From: Streptomyces caniscabiei
GTDB taxonomy: Bacteria; Actinomycetota; Actinomycetes; Streptomycetales; Streptomycetaceae
Assembly (NCBI RefSeq): GCF_014930365.1
Contig: NZ_JABXWI010000015.1
Span: 62,001-126,000, forward strand
Reading direction: 5' to 3'
Length of the DNA: 64,000 bases
A program made the translations under genes and the position numbers. The notes beneath the pieces are model-generated. The model had not been told where the DNA came from. It ran no database searches and saw only the letters and a list, made by a program, of their open reading frames with translations. Below are positions 1-7,003 of this stretch, one piece after another (positions within the stretch are counted from its first letter, which is position 1; each line of letters starts with the position of its first letter).

Positions 1-185
1 AGGGGGAGTGCGGGGGTGAGGAGGGTGCGGACGGCACCGGTCCGGCAGAGGCCGCCGACGCACCCGACGGCGGCCGGTCCGACGCACGCCGGGCCGCGTC
101 CGCGCGCCGCTCCCGGGAGCGGGGGCGTACGCCGCTCTTCGACCAGTTCGAGGACGGCGACCGGCCGCGCGCGGCCAACGAGTGA
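1..185 (+). CDS. C-terminal end of an unidentified protein (partial)
   Basis: The reading frame open at the left edge ends at TGA 183-185. The visible tail of about 60 residues is hydrophilic and disordered-looking, rich in Gly, Ala, Arg and Asp, and ends FDQFEDGDRPRAANE. No domain is visible, so the family cannot be named. It runs in the same direction as the tRNA-Ala gene 126 bases downstream and has no recognisable terminator before the tRNA promoter. The frame was chosen because its composition and third-position GC fit better than the overlapping longer frame. Confidence 0.45.
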   Translation, partial: GECGGEEGADGTGPAEAADAPDGGRSDARRAASARRSRERGRTPLFDQFEDGDRPRAANE

Positions 186-267
186 CGTGCGCGGCCTCGG
201 ACCTCCCACTCCACTGACCAGCCAGGAGGTCGGTCGCAGGGCGCCCGGCGGCCTCGCGGATACGGAT

Positions 268-297
268 TTCCGAGCATCGCGATCGGGGTGCTAGAGT
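268..297 (+). promoter_or_regulatory. probable sigma70-type promoter of the tRNA-Ala gene
   Basis: TTCCGA (268-273) and TAGAGT (292-297) are separated by 18 bases. The -10 ends about 15 bases before the mature 5' end of the tRNA, so a short leader would be removed by RNase P. The -10 fits the consensus well and the -35 only moderately. Confidence 0.5.
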
Positions 298-311
298 TTC
301 ACTCGTTGCAA

Positions 312-385
312 GGGCCTGTGGCGCAGTCTGGTAGCGCACCTCGTTCGCATCGAGGGGGTCTGGGGTTCAAATCCCCACAGGTCCA
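312..385 (+). tRNA. tRNA-Ala, anticodon CGC (reads GCG)
   Basis: The 74-nt cloverleaf folds without mismatches: acceptor 312-318/378-384, D stem GCGC/GCGC, anticodon stem CCTCG/CGAGG, loop TTCGCAT with anticodon CGC at 346-348, and T arm TGGGG-TTCAAAT-CCCCA. The acceptor has a G3:U70 wobble pair, the classical identity element for alanyl-tRNA synthetase, which confirms the amino acid. The discriminator base is A and CCA is not encoded. The gene looks intact although an integrase gene converges on its 3' side, as expected where an integrating element rebuilds the tRNA end. Confidence 0.95.
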
Positions 386-391
386 CGCAGC

Positions 392-429
392 TCAAAGCCC
401 CGGTCGGGTTCTCCTGACCGGGGCTTTGA
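392..429. terminator. bidirectional intrinsic terminator between tRNA-Ala and integrase remnant
   Basis: Perfect 14-bp arms, TCAAAGCCCCGGTC (392-405) and its complement (416-429), enclose a 10-base loop. The arms end in short A/T runs on both sides, so the hairpin can stop the tRNA transcript and the converging integrase transcript. Confidence 0.8.
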
Positions 430-435
430 CATGCC

Positions 436-456
436 GTACAGCAGCGAAGTACAGCA
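436..456 (+). repeat. paired GTACAGCA repeat, possible arm-type integrase site (copy 1)
   Basis: GTACAGCA occurs twice with five bases between, immediately beyond the integrase stop codon. A near copy (19 of 21 bases) in the same orientation lies at 4187-4207. Short direct repeats beside the core site are usual for tyrosine recombinases of the lambda/pSAM2 type. Binding by this integrase is inferred. Confidence 0.45.
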
Positions 457-457
457 A

Positions 458-1030
458 CTACTCCGGATCTTGCTTCCCGAGGTGCTTGCCCAGCTTGCGC
501 AGTGCCCGGCGGGTGGCTTCCGACGGGACGTGTGTGTAGACCTCCATAGTGACCGCGATCTTGCTGTGCCGAAGGATCTGCATCGCGACGCGGGGGTGCA
601 CATCGAGGGCGGCGAGGAGCGAGCCGCACGTGTGCCGGGTGTCGTGCAGACGGATCTGACGGGTGCCGGCGCGGGTCGAGCGGTCGACGAACCGGCGGTT
701 GAAGTTGCGGGGTTCGACCGGTGTCCCGTAGCGGGTCGTGAACACGAAGTCGGAGTCGGACCACAGATCGCCAGCCGCTTGTTTGGCCAACTCCCGTTCC
801 TTCTGCCTGCGCTGGAGAGCCGCGATGCAGATCTCCGGAAGCGGGAGCATGGCCGTGGACGCCTCGGTCTTGGTCTCGTCGTGCACCAAGCGCCGGTTGA
901 TGCGCTGTAGCTGCATCTGCACGGTGGTCTCACCGGCATCCAGATTGACGTTCTCCCAGGTGAGGCCGAGCACTTCGCCGCGCCGGAAGCCCAGGACCAG
1001 GATGAGCACGTAGGGCGCGTACAGCGGGTC
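458..1030 (-). pseudogene. int: tyrosine recombinase (phage/ICE integrase), 5'-truncated
   Basis: Site-specific recombinase of the lambda integrase family; only the catalytic domain remains. Counting from the first in-frame start (1009), the Arg of FRRGE lies near residue 10, HDTR near 122-125, LRH at 147-148 and the nucleophile Tyr of EVYTHV at 158, so all catalytic residues persist. The N-terminal SAM-like and arm-binding domains, usually 150-200 residues more, are missing. Integrase-like sequence (DPLYAPY before VLILVLGF) runs to base 1030, where a Nudix gene on the other strand begins abruptly. The gene converges on tRNA-Ala, the usual position for an integrase using that tRNA as attachment site. 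Probably non-functional. Confidence 0.85.
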
Positions 1031-1354
1031 AAGCCCGCGAGGTCCTGGAGGAGACGGGGATTCACATGGAGGTACTCACTCACTGGGGTCTACAAGAACG
1101 TGACGAGAGGCATCGTGGCCCTGGTCTTCCGCTGTAAGCCCTCAGGCGGCACCGAGCGCACATCCGACGAGTCGACGGCGGTCACGTGGCTCACGCCCGA
1201 CGAGGTCACCGAGTGCATGTCTGAGGTCTTCGCGATCCGGCTTCCGGACGCCCCAGACGGCAACAGCCCGCACGTACGGAGCCACGATGGCAAGCGCCTC
1301 ATCCCTGTCTGGTCCCAGTTGATGCGCGACGTTTCGGTCCCAGGTGATGCTTGA
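1031..1354 (+). pseudogene. Nudix hydrolase, 5'-truncated and frameshifted
   Basis: From base 1031 the frame reads AREVLEETGIHMEVLT, which holds the REUxEExGU half of the Nudix box. The upstream glycine/glutamate half is absent because integrase sequence begins there on the opposite strand. After EVLT the coding frame shifts within the short repeat CTCACTCACT near 1070-1080 and continues as LTGVYKNVTRGIVALVFRC to TGA 1352-1354. Two lesions, loss of the 5' end and a frameshift, make this a remnant. The family normally hydrolyses nucleoside diphosphates linked to another moiety; the substrate of this member is unknown. Confidence 0.75.
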
Positions 1355-1400
1355 CGGTGGACGCCACGCAGTGGCGCTTCTTCGGCGGTGAGGAGGGACC

Positions 1401-2051
1401 GTGGAACGGCGGGACACGATCATGGACATCGATTACGGCCACTTCTACGTCACCGAGCGAGTGGAGGGTGGTTTCGAGCGGCTGGATGGGGAGCCCGACT
1501 TCGCCAGTGGCCGGCCTGTGCTGCTCACCCCCGGGCAGGTGACGGTGGTCAGCTGCGTACAGTCCCACAACGCGCTGGTGACGCTGATCGGCACTGAGTC
1601 GGAAGAGGACCTGCCGGAGCTCGGCGAGGGGTGGGCGCTGCTGGACACGGTGGAGTACCGGCCGCTGTACGGCGGGCGGATGGAGCTGTGGGGGTGCACC
1701 ACCGGGCAGTCCAAGCCGCCCGTCCATCTGGATCTGCCCACCTCACGCACCCACCTGGTGCGGGTGTATGCCAAGGGCCGGGAGGACGCCGATCAGCGGT
1801 TCGTGGAAAGCCTGGGCAGGCACGAGGTCCTCCACGAAGGGCTGGAGGAGTACACGATCGTCTTCACGCCTACAGGCTGGCAGGAGCCGCCGCAGCCGGA
1901 TGAGGAGCTGCTTCGGGATCCGTTCCTGCTGGACCCGCGTACCGGCCGACGCAGGATGGGCTCCCCATACAAGGCAGCCCGGGAGTACGCCAGGCGACAG
2001 TCGTCGGCCGAGGCCCACACAGGCGAGCTCAGTGCGGACGCCGACTCCTGA
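1401..2051 (+). CDS. hypothetical protein
   Basis: A 216-residue soluble acidic protein with no signal peptide or membrane segment. The GTG start is preceded by AGGAGGG about 5 bases upstream, a strong ribosome-binding site; an in-frame ATG follows at 1422 but lacks one. The protein begins MERRDTIMDIDYGHFYV and has a central acidic stretch (TESEEDLPELGEGW) and a hydrophilic C-terminus. No family is recognised. It stands alone in the decayed region, and its codon use is ordinary for the window, so it may be functional cargo of the former element. Confidence 0.65.
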   Translation: MERRDTIMDIDYGHFYVTERVEGGFERLDGEPDFASGRPVLLTPGQVTVVSCVQSHNALVTLIGTESEEDLPELGEGWALLDTVEYRPLYGGRMELWGCTTGQSKPPVHLDLPTSRTHLVRVYAKGREDADQRFVESLGRHEVLHEGLEEYTIVFTPTGWQEPPQPDEELLRDPFLLDPRTGRRRMGSPYKAAREYARRQSSAEAHTGELSADADS

Positions 2052-2274
2052 CTCGGGGACGCCCAGTTGGGCCTACCCCTGGGGCCGCAGCGAGCAACGG
2101 TCTATTAGTAGAGACCTGGACACGGAGTACCCGTGGAAGAACAAGCCTCCGGCGGGGGCGCTCGGGCTCCGAGATGGCAGGGGCGCCGTTCGCGAGTGCT
2201 GGCCGAGTGTGGCGTGCGCGGGGAGCTCCCATCCCGTCCGCCATCGACCCAGGCAGAGTCGAGCAGTCGCGGCC

Positions 2275-2324
2275 CAGGGCGTCAAGGTCGTTCGTACAGT
2301 TGCGCGCTCCACCTTGACGCCCTG
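2275..2324. repeat. long inverted repeat, possible terminator or recombination site
   Basis: The 14-bp arms CAGGGCGTCAAGGT (2275-2288) and ACCTTGACGCCCTG (2311-2324) are perfect complements around a 22-base spacer. They lie in the 390-base gap between two convergent genes (1401-2051 and 2443-2889), in which I see no convincing coding sequence. Confidence 0.6.
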
Positions 2325-2442
2325 AACCACCCCCGCTCCACGGTGTGTGGGTCGACGGCAGACGGGAGCTTGAGGTAAGTGGTGGATTGCTGTCGAGTGC
2401 TAGCAGGCTGACCAAGTTGGCCGGTCAGGGGACGGTTCAGCC

Positions 2443-2889
2443 CTACCGCAGGGTGAGGATGCAGAGCGAATGGCCCTCGTCGGGGTCCCCCACATATGTC
2501 CAGAGCTTCAAAGTCTTGCCGTCCCGCAGGGCCTCGTAGGTGGAGGTCACGCGATCGACTTCGAACGACACCGTGACGCTGCTCTGCCCCTCCCGCTCAT
2601 CCTCGTCCCAGGTACCCGATCCCGACCGGGGTTCGTTCTCCGGCCCGTAGGCAGAGATGTCGTAGTCACCGCAGACGCCATCGGCAGTGAACGTTCCATC
2701 CGGCTTCAGCTCTAGTCTGCCGCCCGCCCCGTCGTCCCACATGGTCGCTGTCTGCGATCGGGGTACCTCGGCCGGCTTGCCGTCAGGGACTGGCGGGAAG
2801 GCGAACCTGCCGCATGCGACGAGGGCGAACGCGACGGGAACGAGGACCAGGACTACCCGATAGGAACGCAACTCACGCCACCCCAACAC
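2443..2889 (-). CDS. small lipoprotein of unknown function
   Basis: A signal peptide with a basic n-region (RELRSYR), a hydrophobic core (VVLVLVPVAFALVA) and a lipobox-like FALVAC predicts lipidation at the Cys and anchoring outside the membrane. The mature part, about 120 residues, is acidic and contains DDGAGGRLELKPDGTFTADGV, like small beta-rich extracellular domains. GTG 2889 was chosen because it gives a normal-length signal peptide; the frame extends to a GTG at 2937. Neighbours are remnants, so no pathway is suggested. Confidence 0.65.
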   Translation of the reverse strand: MLGWRELRSYRVVLVLVPVAFALVACGRFAFPPVPDGKPAEVPRSQTATMWDDGAGGRLELKPDGTFTADGVCGDYDISAYGPENEPRSGSGTWDEDEREGQSSVTVSFEVDRVTSTYEALRDGKTLKLWTYVGDPDEGHSLCILTLR

Positions 2890-2961
2890 CTTCGACAGGA
2901 CGCACGTACGACCCGGGTTCGACCCATCGTCGAGCACGTGCTCGTCATCTTGGCAGCATTA

Positions 2962-2975
2962 TTGAACATGTTCAA
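2962..2975. promoter_or_regulatory. perfect 14-bp palindrome, possible operator
   Basis: TTGAACATGTTCAA lies 73 bases upstream of the chosen start of the lipoprotein gene, in an AT-rich patch of a GC-rich region. The symmetry suggests a site for a dimeric repressor (GntR- or TetR-like). The two half sites are too close for the actinobacterial LexA box. Confidence 0.4.
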
Positions 2976-3206
2976 CTTCTCTCTGCGGCTGTGTACGTGA
3001 ACGTGTGGCGCTCGGGACCGGACTGGAGAAAGCCGCAGGTCTTCTCTGCGGTAACGGCCGGGCTGCTCGCCATCTGGAGATCGCCAGTCGACGTGCCCCT
3101 CCCGTGCCCGTTCGGTCAGGAAGCAGCGGGGAGCCACGGTCTCTGGCGGACAGCGCGCACGAGAACGGTCCCTGACCGAGATGCCTGGGCAGGGACCGTT
3201 CACCTG

Positions 3207-3263
3207 CGGTGGGTGTGGGATTTGAACCCACGGTGACTCGCGCCACGACGGTTTTCAAGACCG
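3207..3263 (-). tRNA. tRNA-Ser (UGA) fragment, 3' half only
   Basis: On the minus strand the sequence runs from within the anticodon stem through loop CTTGAAA (anticodon TGA), a long variable arm, T arm GTGGG-TTCAAAT-CCCAC, acceptor 3' strand ACCCACC and discriminator G. These are type II tRNA-Ser features. The 5' acceptor strand and D arm are absent. Upstream of the anticodon stem (beyond 3263) the sequence is part of an open reading frame. It cannot make a tRNA. Such 3' halves are typically left by elements that integrate into the anticodon region. Confidence 0.85.
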
Positions 3264-3546
3264 CGCACCACCAGGACAGTCGTTCCTCCACGTCCTCCGG
3301 CAGATGCATGCCCAGGCCATGCTCGGGGCACAGGGGCCACGCCTGCCACAGAAGCTCCATGACGGTCTCCTGCGCGGCATCGGCGACGCTCGCCAGTGCA
3401 GAGGCAAGGCTGTCCTGTGAGTTCGGGTCCAGGTGGTTGCCGTGCCACTGGTCGTCGGCCATGGCGACGTGGACGTTCTCCGGCTCACCCGCATCGTGGG
3501 ACGGAAGGGCCAGCAGTTGCAGGGGTTCCAGCTGGGAAAGCGTCAC
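3264..3546 (-). pseudogene. truncated hypothetical gene fused to the tRNA-Ser fragment
   Basis: The frame reads TLSQLEPLQLLALP..., continues through ADDQWHGNHLDPN and WQAWPLCPEHGLGMHLPED, and reaches RLSWWCA, after which the tRNA-Ser fragment is translated as VLKTVVARVTVGSNP. The WP-CP-H motif followed by W-C resembles small Streptomyces proteins of unknown function that end shortly after a W-x-C segment. I infer that this gene lost its 3' end when the tRNA fragment was joined. The 5' end is also doubtful, since coding-like sequence (ALALLNRDLAV) continues upstream of the GTG at 3546 until a stop. Confidence 0.55.
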
Positions 3547-3723
3547 CGCCAGGTCCCGGTTCAGAAGGGCGAGAGCCTGGTGCGCGTGGCCGCGGCGGCC
3601 CGTGCTCGGCGGCGGACCTCAGCGGACGATCTGCCGACGCGCAGGCTGGGTTGATCGACGCCGGCAGTCCCCTGTGATCGACCTGATAAGGATGAGGCCA
3701 GACCTCAAAGCCTGCATCTAGCG

Positions 3724-3755
3724 CGGGCGCCGTCCTCACTGAGGGCTGGCGCCCG
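3724..3755. terminator. inverted repeat, probable terminator
   Basis: Arms CGGGCGCC (3724-3731) and GGCGCCCG (3748-3755) enclose 16 bases. The hairpin sits in the 320-base stretch 3547-3866, which otherwise shows no supported gene. Confidence 0.4.
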
Positions 3756-3866
3756 TCGCCTTAACCCAACCATTGAGTTCCGCCGACCTCATTCCATGCG
3801 AGCCCAGCCGGTGGTACAAGGGAGCTCCCGTTGTGGCTATCAGCTGCGGGGGTGGGGGGGGCAGCA

Positions 3867-4150
3867 TGAAGTGTCAGTGCAGCCAGAGTCATCGAGGCCG
3901 CAAAGCGCATCAATGTGAGGGAGACGGCACCAGCCGCATCGCAGGGAAGTGGTGGTGTCTTCCGTGTCTGAAGGGCGTGAGGCCCCAGCCGCCTCGCGAT
4001 CCGATGCTGCCGAGCCAGGCCAGGCGTCGTAAGCGCCGGGTGCCGACTGGAAAACCACCGGTCTCATCGGTCGGCACTCTCTGGGCCCACGACGTCACGT
4101 CGAAGTCTTCGGGGACTGCGAAGCGTCGGCGCCGCAAGCCGCAGGCGTAA
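3867..4150 (+). CDS. small Cys-containing basic protein, hypothetical
   Basis: From ATG 3867 the 94-residue product starts MKCQCSQSHRGRKAHQCEGD and continues to WWCLPCLKG. The spacing Cys-x-Cys ... Cys ... Cys-x2-Cys in the first 40 residues could hold one zinc ion. The rest is very basic (RRRKRR, KRRRRK), suggesting nucleic-acid binding. The start is preceded only by a G-rich run, a weak ribosome-binding site. It lies inside the decayed region, and a chance frame is possible. Confidence 0.45.
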
Positions 4151-4186
4151 CCAGGCTGAGGACAGCCCGAAGGCGTGGCCGTTGCA

Positions 4187-4207
4187 GTACAGCAGCGGAG
4201 TGCAGCA
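4187..4207 (+). repeat. paired GTACAGCA-like repeat (copy 2)
   Basis: GTACAGCA-N5-GTGCAGCA matches the repeat at 436-456 in 19 of 21 bases and in the same orientation, 3.75 kb away. It lies 84 bases before the second 15-mer copy of the tRNA-Ala anticodon arm (4291-4305). Confidence 0.45.
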
Positions 4208-4269
4208 GCCACGCTGACCGCATCGACTGTCGGTGCCCCTCACAGGCTTCCCGACCAGCCCAGGAGACG

Positions 4270-4668
4270 TCAGCAACCCTGGTGCCTGTAGTTCGCATCG
4301 AGGGGTGCGATGGCGTCGAAGTAGGGCCAGCCGTCCAGTTCGAGCTGCCGGGTGGCGGGGTGGAGGTCCAGGGTCGGGGCCGCGGCGTCCAGGAGGCGGC
4401 GGACCGTGCCGGGCTCGTGAAGGTTGAGGTAGGTGTGGTCCGAGCGGCGGACCAGGGCGCCGGAGTCGAAGTAGCAGTTCGACACGACGCGGTTCTCCGA
4501 CGGGCTGAAGAGCAGGACCAGGCGGCGGCCCCGCGAGCCGTCGGGGTAGAGCGACAGCTTCAGGTGGCAGTGGTCGTAGGCGACGTTGGAGCGTTGGCGG
4601 ACGGTCCAGTGCCAGGTGGTGTCGCCCACGACGAGACGGCGGAGGCGGGTGTTCTTCTTCACGGGCAC
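4270..4668 (-). CDS. hypothetical protein; its 3' end carries a 15-bp copy of the tRNA-Ala arm
   Basis: A soluble protein of about 132 residues beginning VPVKKNTRLRRLVVGDTTWHW and ending ELDGWPYFDAIAPLDANYRHQGC. No catalytic motif is recognised; the basic start and many aromatic residues suggest a small beta-rich domain. Start choice is uncertain: GTG at 4668, 4662 or 4698, none with a clear ribosome-binding site. Bases 4291-4305, coding for PLDAN near the C-terminus, match part of the tRNA-Ala gene. The last dozen residues may therefore have been replaced by recombination. Confidence 0.6.
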   Translation of the reverse strand: MPVKKNTRLRRLVVGDTTWHWTVRQRSNVAYDHCHLKLSLYPDGSRGRRLVLLFSPSENRVVSNCYFDSGALVRRSDHTYLNLHEPGTVRRLLDAAAPTLDLHPATRQLELDGWPYFDAIAPLDANYRHQGC

Positions 4669-4718
4669 ACCGTAGGGGCCCGACACCCCGGCGGGCACCG
4701 GGATTTACCGGGCCCGCG

Positions 4719-5201
4719 TCAGGGGTGGAGCGGCTTGGCGAAGCACAGGCTCAGTTCGTGGAAGCGGTAGTGGCCGAACTTCGCGCAGGGCTCGTAGCCG
4801 CTGGAGGTGTAGAGGGCCACGGCCTCGGGCTGCTTGGCGCCGGTCTCCAGGACCATGCGGGTGCGGCCGCCGGCGCGGGCGTCGGCCTCCAGTTCGGCGA
4901 GTATGCGGCGGGCCAGCCCCAGGCCGCGCGCGCCGGGCGTGACGTACATCCGCTTGATCTCGGCGTCCCCGTCCTGGTACCCCTCGTCGTTGGTGTCCTG
5001 GGTGCGCCAGCCGCCCGTGGCGAGGGGGCTGCCGTGCTCGTCGTAGGCGATCAGGTACAGCCCGGCGGGCGGGGCGAAGTGTGCCGGGTCCATGAAGGTC
5101 GCGTCGCCGTCGTCGCCGTAGCGGACGCTGTACTCGGCCTGGACCTCGTCGTTGAGCTTGACGGCGTCGGGGTGGTCGAAGGGGACCCGGCGGATAATCA
5201 T
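4719..5201 (-). CDS. GNAT family N-acetyltransferase
   Basis: A 160-residue cytoplasmic acetyl-CoA-dependent acyltransferase; the acceptor is unknown. The acetyl-CoA pyrophosphate loop is seen in motif A, EIKRMYVTPGARGLGLARRI (R/Q-x2-G-x-G/A pattern), near residues 90-110. The C-terminal ALYTSSGYEPCAKFGHY is the usual motif B. Length is typical for a single-domain GNAT. ATG 5201 was chosen for the MIIRRVPFDHP start; ATG 5210 is an alternative. There is no ribosome-binding site before either, so the mRNA may be leaderless. It is divergent from the exonuclease III gene. Confidence 0.85.
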   Translation of the reverse strand: MIIRRVPFDHPDAVKLNDEVQAEYSVRYGDDGDATFMDPAHFAPPAGLYLIAYDEHGSPLATGGWRTQDTNDEGYQDGDAEIKRMYVTPGARGLGLARRILAELEADARAGGRTRMVLETGAKQPEAVALYTSSGYEPCAKFGHYRFHELSLCFAKPLHP

Positions 5202-5319
5202 GTCAAGCATCGTACATCTATGCATGCGCATGCTCCAGGCTCTCTCCATGGTGCGTGTGCTCCCGGTGTGATCTTCGTCGGAAACTGGACCCTGTCCAAG
5301 GTGCGGGTATCGTGCCCGG

Positions 5320-6123
5320 GTGCTGACTGTGACCTCTGTGAATGTGAACGGGCTGCGGGCCGCCGCGAAGAAGGGCTTCGTGGAGTGGCTCGCCGGGACC
5401 TCGGCGGACGTGCTGTGCCTCCAGGAGGTGCGGGCCGAACCGGAGCAGCTCCCCGCCGGGGTGCGGCAGCCCGAGGGGTGGCACGTCGTGCACGCCCCGG
5501 CCGCCGCCAAGGGCCGTGCCGGGGTGTCGCTCTACAGCCGCCGTGAGCCCGACCGGGTCAGGATCGGCTTCGGGTCGGCCGAGTTCGACGGCAGCGGGCG
5601 GTACGTCGAGGCCGACCTGCCCGGGGTCACCGTGGCCAGTCTCTACCTTCCCTCCGGCGAGGTCGGGACCGAGCGGCAGGACGAGAAGGTCCGGTTCATG
5701 GACGAGTTCCTCGCCTATCTGAAGGAGCTGCGCGAGCGGGCCGCCGCCGACGGGCGCGAGGTGGTGGTCTGCGGCGACTGGAACATCGCCCACCAGCCGG
5801 CCGACCTCAAGAACTGGCGGGCGAACCAGAAGAACTCCGGGTTCCTGCCGGAGGAGCGGGCCTGGCTCGGGCGGGTGTTCGACGAGGCGGACGGGGCGTA
5901 CGTCGATGTGCTGCGCGCCCTGCACCCCGACGTCGAAGGGCCCTACACCTGGTGGTCCTACCGGGGGCGGGCCTTCGACAACGACACCGGTTGGCGCATC
6001 GATCACCACGTGGCAACGGCCGGGCTCGCCGGCAAGGCGGTCAAGGGGTTCGTGGAGCGGGCCGCGACCCATGCGGAGCGCTGGTCGGACCACGCGCCGG
6101 TGACGGTGGTCTACGACCTCTGA
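5320..6123 (+). CDS. xthA: exodeoxyribonuclease III
   Basis: Exonuclease III/AP endonuclease of the EEP superfamily, acting in base excision repair by cutting DNA 5' to abasic sites and trimming 3' blocking groups. Motifs are complete: SVNVNGLRAA with the metal-binding Asn near residue 7, LCLQEVRA with the catalytic Glu near 33, CGDWNIAHQPADLKNW near 150, TGWRIDHHVAT, and the C-terminal SDHAPV with catalytic Asp-His. Length, 267 residues, is normal. The GTG start gives a product beginning MLTVTSVNVNG, the usual family start. Confidence 0.93.
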   Translation: MLTVTSVNVNGLRAAAKKGFVEWLAGTSADVLCLQEVRAEPEQLPAGVRQPEGWHVVHAPAAAKGRAGVSLYSRREPDRVRIGFGSAEFDGSGRYVEADLPGVTVASLYLPSGEVGTERQDEKVRFMDEFLAYLKELRERAAADGREVVVCGDWNIAHQPADLKNWRANQKNSGFLPEERAWLGRVFDEADGAYVDVLRALHPDVEGPYTWWSYRGRAFDNDTGWRIDHHVATAGLAGKAVKGFVERAATHAERWSDHAPVTVVYDL

Positions 6124-6157
6124 TCGGCCGGGAGCCGGCCTCTCGCCAGGGCTTCGG

Positions 6158-6835
6158 TCAGTGATCCCCCTCGCCCCGGTTCGTTCGGCGCAGCCGGCGG
6201 TCCAGCGCCAGGGAGAGTTCCGCCTCCGCCACGCTCTTCGCCAGGGGGCGTAGGCGGTGGAGGTCCTCGGGGGTGCGGCCGGGCTGGGTGAGGATGAGGT
6301 CGGTGAAGAGGGTGGCCAGGGCGTCGGCGTGTTCGCGGACGCGGCGGCCGGCGCTGAGGACGTCGGCGAGGGGAACGCCCTCGCGGACCAGCGCGGCCGA
6401 TACCTCGAGGAGACGGCGGCTGATGTGGACGATGTCGCCGCCGTCGGTGCCGAGGTAGCCGAGGTCGAGGGCGGCGGCGAGGTTCTCCGAGGTGGCCTGG
6501 TCGCCGAAGTGGTCGGCGAGTTCCTCGGGCGTGAGGCGGACCGGCACCTCCTCGGTGGGTGCCCCGAGGCCGAGCAGGTCGCCGACGTCGCGGCCCTCGT
6601 CGAAGGCCTCCGCCAGCTCCGCTATGCCGCTGAGGGTGTGGCCGCGCTCCAGCAGGGCCGCGATCGTGCGCAGCCGGGCCAGGTGTGTGTCGTCGTACCA
6701 GGCGATGCGGCCCTCGCGGCGGGGCGGCGGGATCAGTTTGCGCTCCCGGTAGAAGCGCAGGGTGCGTACGGTGATGCCGGCCGCCTCGGCCAGCTCCTCC
6801 ATGCGGTACTCGTGTCGCTCGCCGTCTTCTGCCAC
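6158..6835 (-). CDS. MerR family transcriptional regulator
   Basis: A 225-residue DNA-binding protein. The N-terminal winged helix-turn-helix is classical: YRMEELAEAAGITVRTLRFYRERKLIPPP (residues 10-38), then the wing GRIAWYDDTHLARL and helix LLERGHTLSGIAE. The C-terminal 140 residues form an effector domain without the paired cysteines of metal sensors, so a metal ligand is unlikely. The gene is divergent from the monooxygenase operon starting at 7004, with a 20-bp palindrome between them. I infer that it controls that operon and possibly itself. Confidence 0.88.
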   Translation of the reverse strand: MAEDGERHEYRMEELAEAAGITVRTLRFYRERKLIPPPRREGRIAWYDDTHLARLRTIAALLERGHTLSGIAELAEAFDEGRDVGDLLGLGAPTEEVPVRLTPEELADHFGDQATSENLAAALDLGYLGTDGGDIVHISRRLLEVSAALVREGVPLADVLSAGRRVREHADALATLFTDLILTQPGRTPEDLHRLRPLAKSVAEAELSLALDRRLRRTNRGEGDH

Positions 6836-6918
6836 CCGCGCAGCCTATGTCGTACCGCTGGTAACTCCAGAGTGCGTGACCCCTACCCATCGGTACGGTC
6901 CTGCCCTACGCTCCCACT

Positions 6919-6938
6919 GCGCCAGTGATTACTGGCGC
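6919..6938. promoter_or_regulatory. 20-bp palindrome between MerR gene and monooxygenase operon
   Basis: GCGCCAGTGATTACTGGCGC has perfect 8-bp arms around GATT. It lies 66 bases upstream of the monooxygenase start and 84 bases from the MerR gene start, a likely operator position for divergent control. MerR proteins usually bind inverted repeats inside a 19-bp promoter spacer, and whether this is that site is not visible. Confidence 0.5.
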
Positions 6939-7003
6939 GGACGTGTAGGTGCGAACTAGGTGCGAACGCGGTGTGCGCACGCGATGAGGCGTGGAGGTAC
7001 CGG

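Larger units (their letters stand above)
343..4305. mobile_element. decayed integrative element(s) at tRNA-Ala
   Basis: The 15-mer GTTCGCATCGAGGGG of the tRNA-Ala anticodon arm (343-357) recurs exactly at 4291-4305. Inside each end lies a pair of 8-mers five bases apart: GTACAGCA-N5-GTACAGCA at 436-456 and GTACAGCA-N5-GTGCAGCA at 4187-4207. These resemble arm-type sites of a tyrosine recombinase. Between them are a truncated integrase, a broken Nudix gene, a tRNA-Ser fragment and short orphan genes. No transfer or replication genes remain. The outer boundaries are inferred, and only the repeats and the broken genes are directly visible. Confidence 0.5.

Noticed and set aside
2133..2378. Possible small gene in the gap 2052-2442
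   Set aside because: The frame lacks a ribosome-binding site, runs through the inverted repeat at 2275-2324 and has no family-like features.
2962..2975. LexA/SOS box
   Set aside because: Half sites GAAC and GTTC are two bases apart, while the Gram-positive SOS box needs four.
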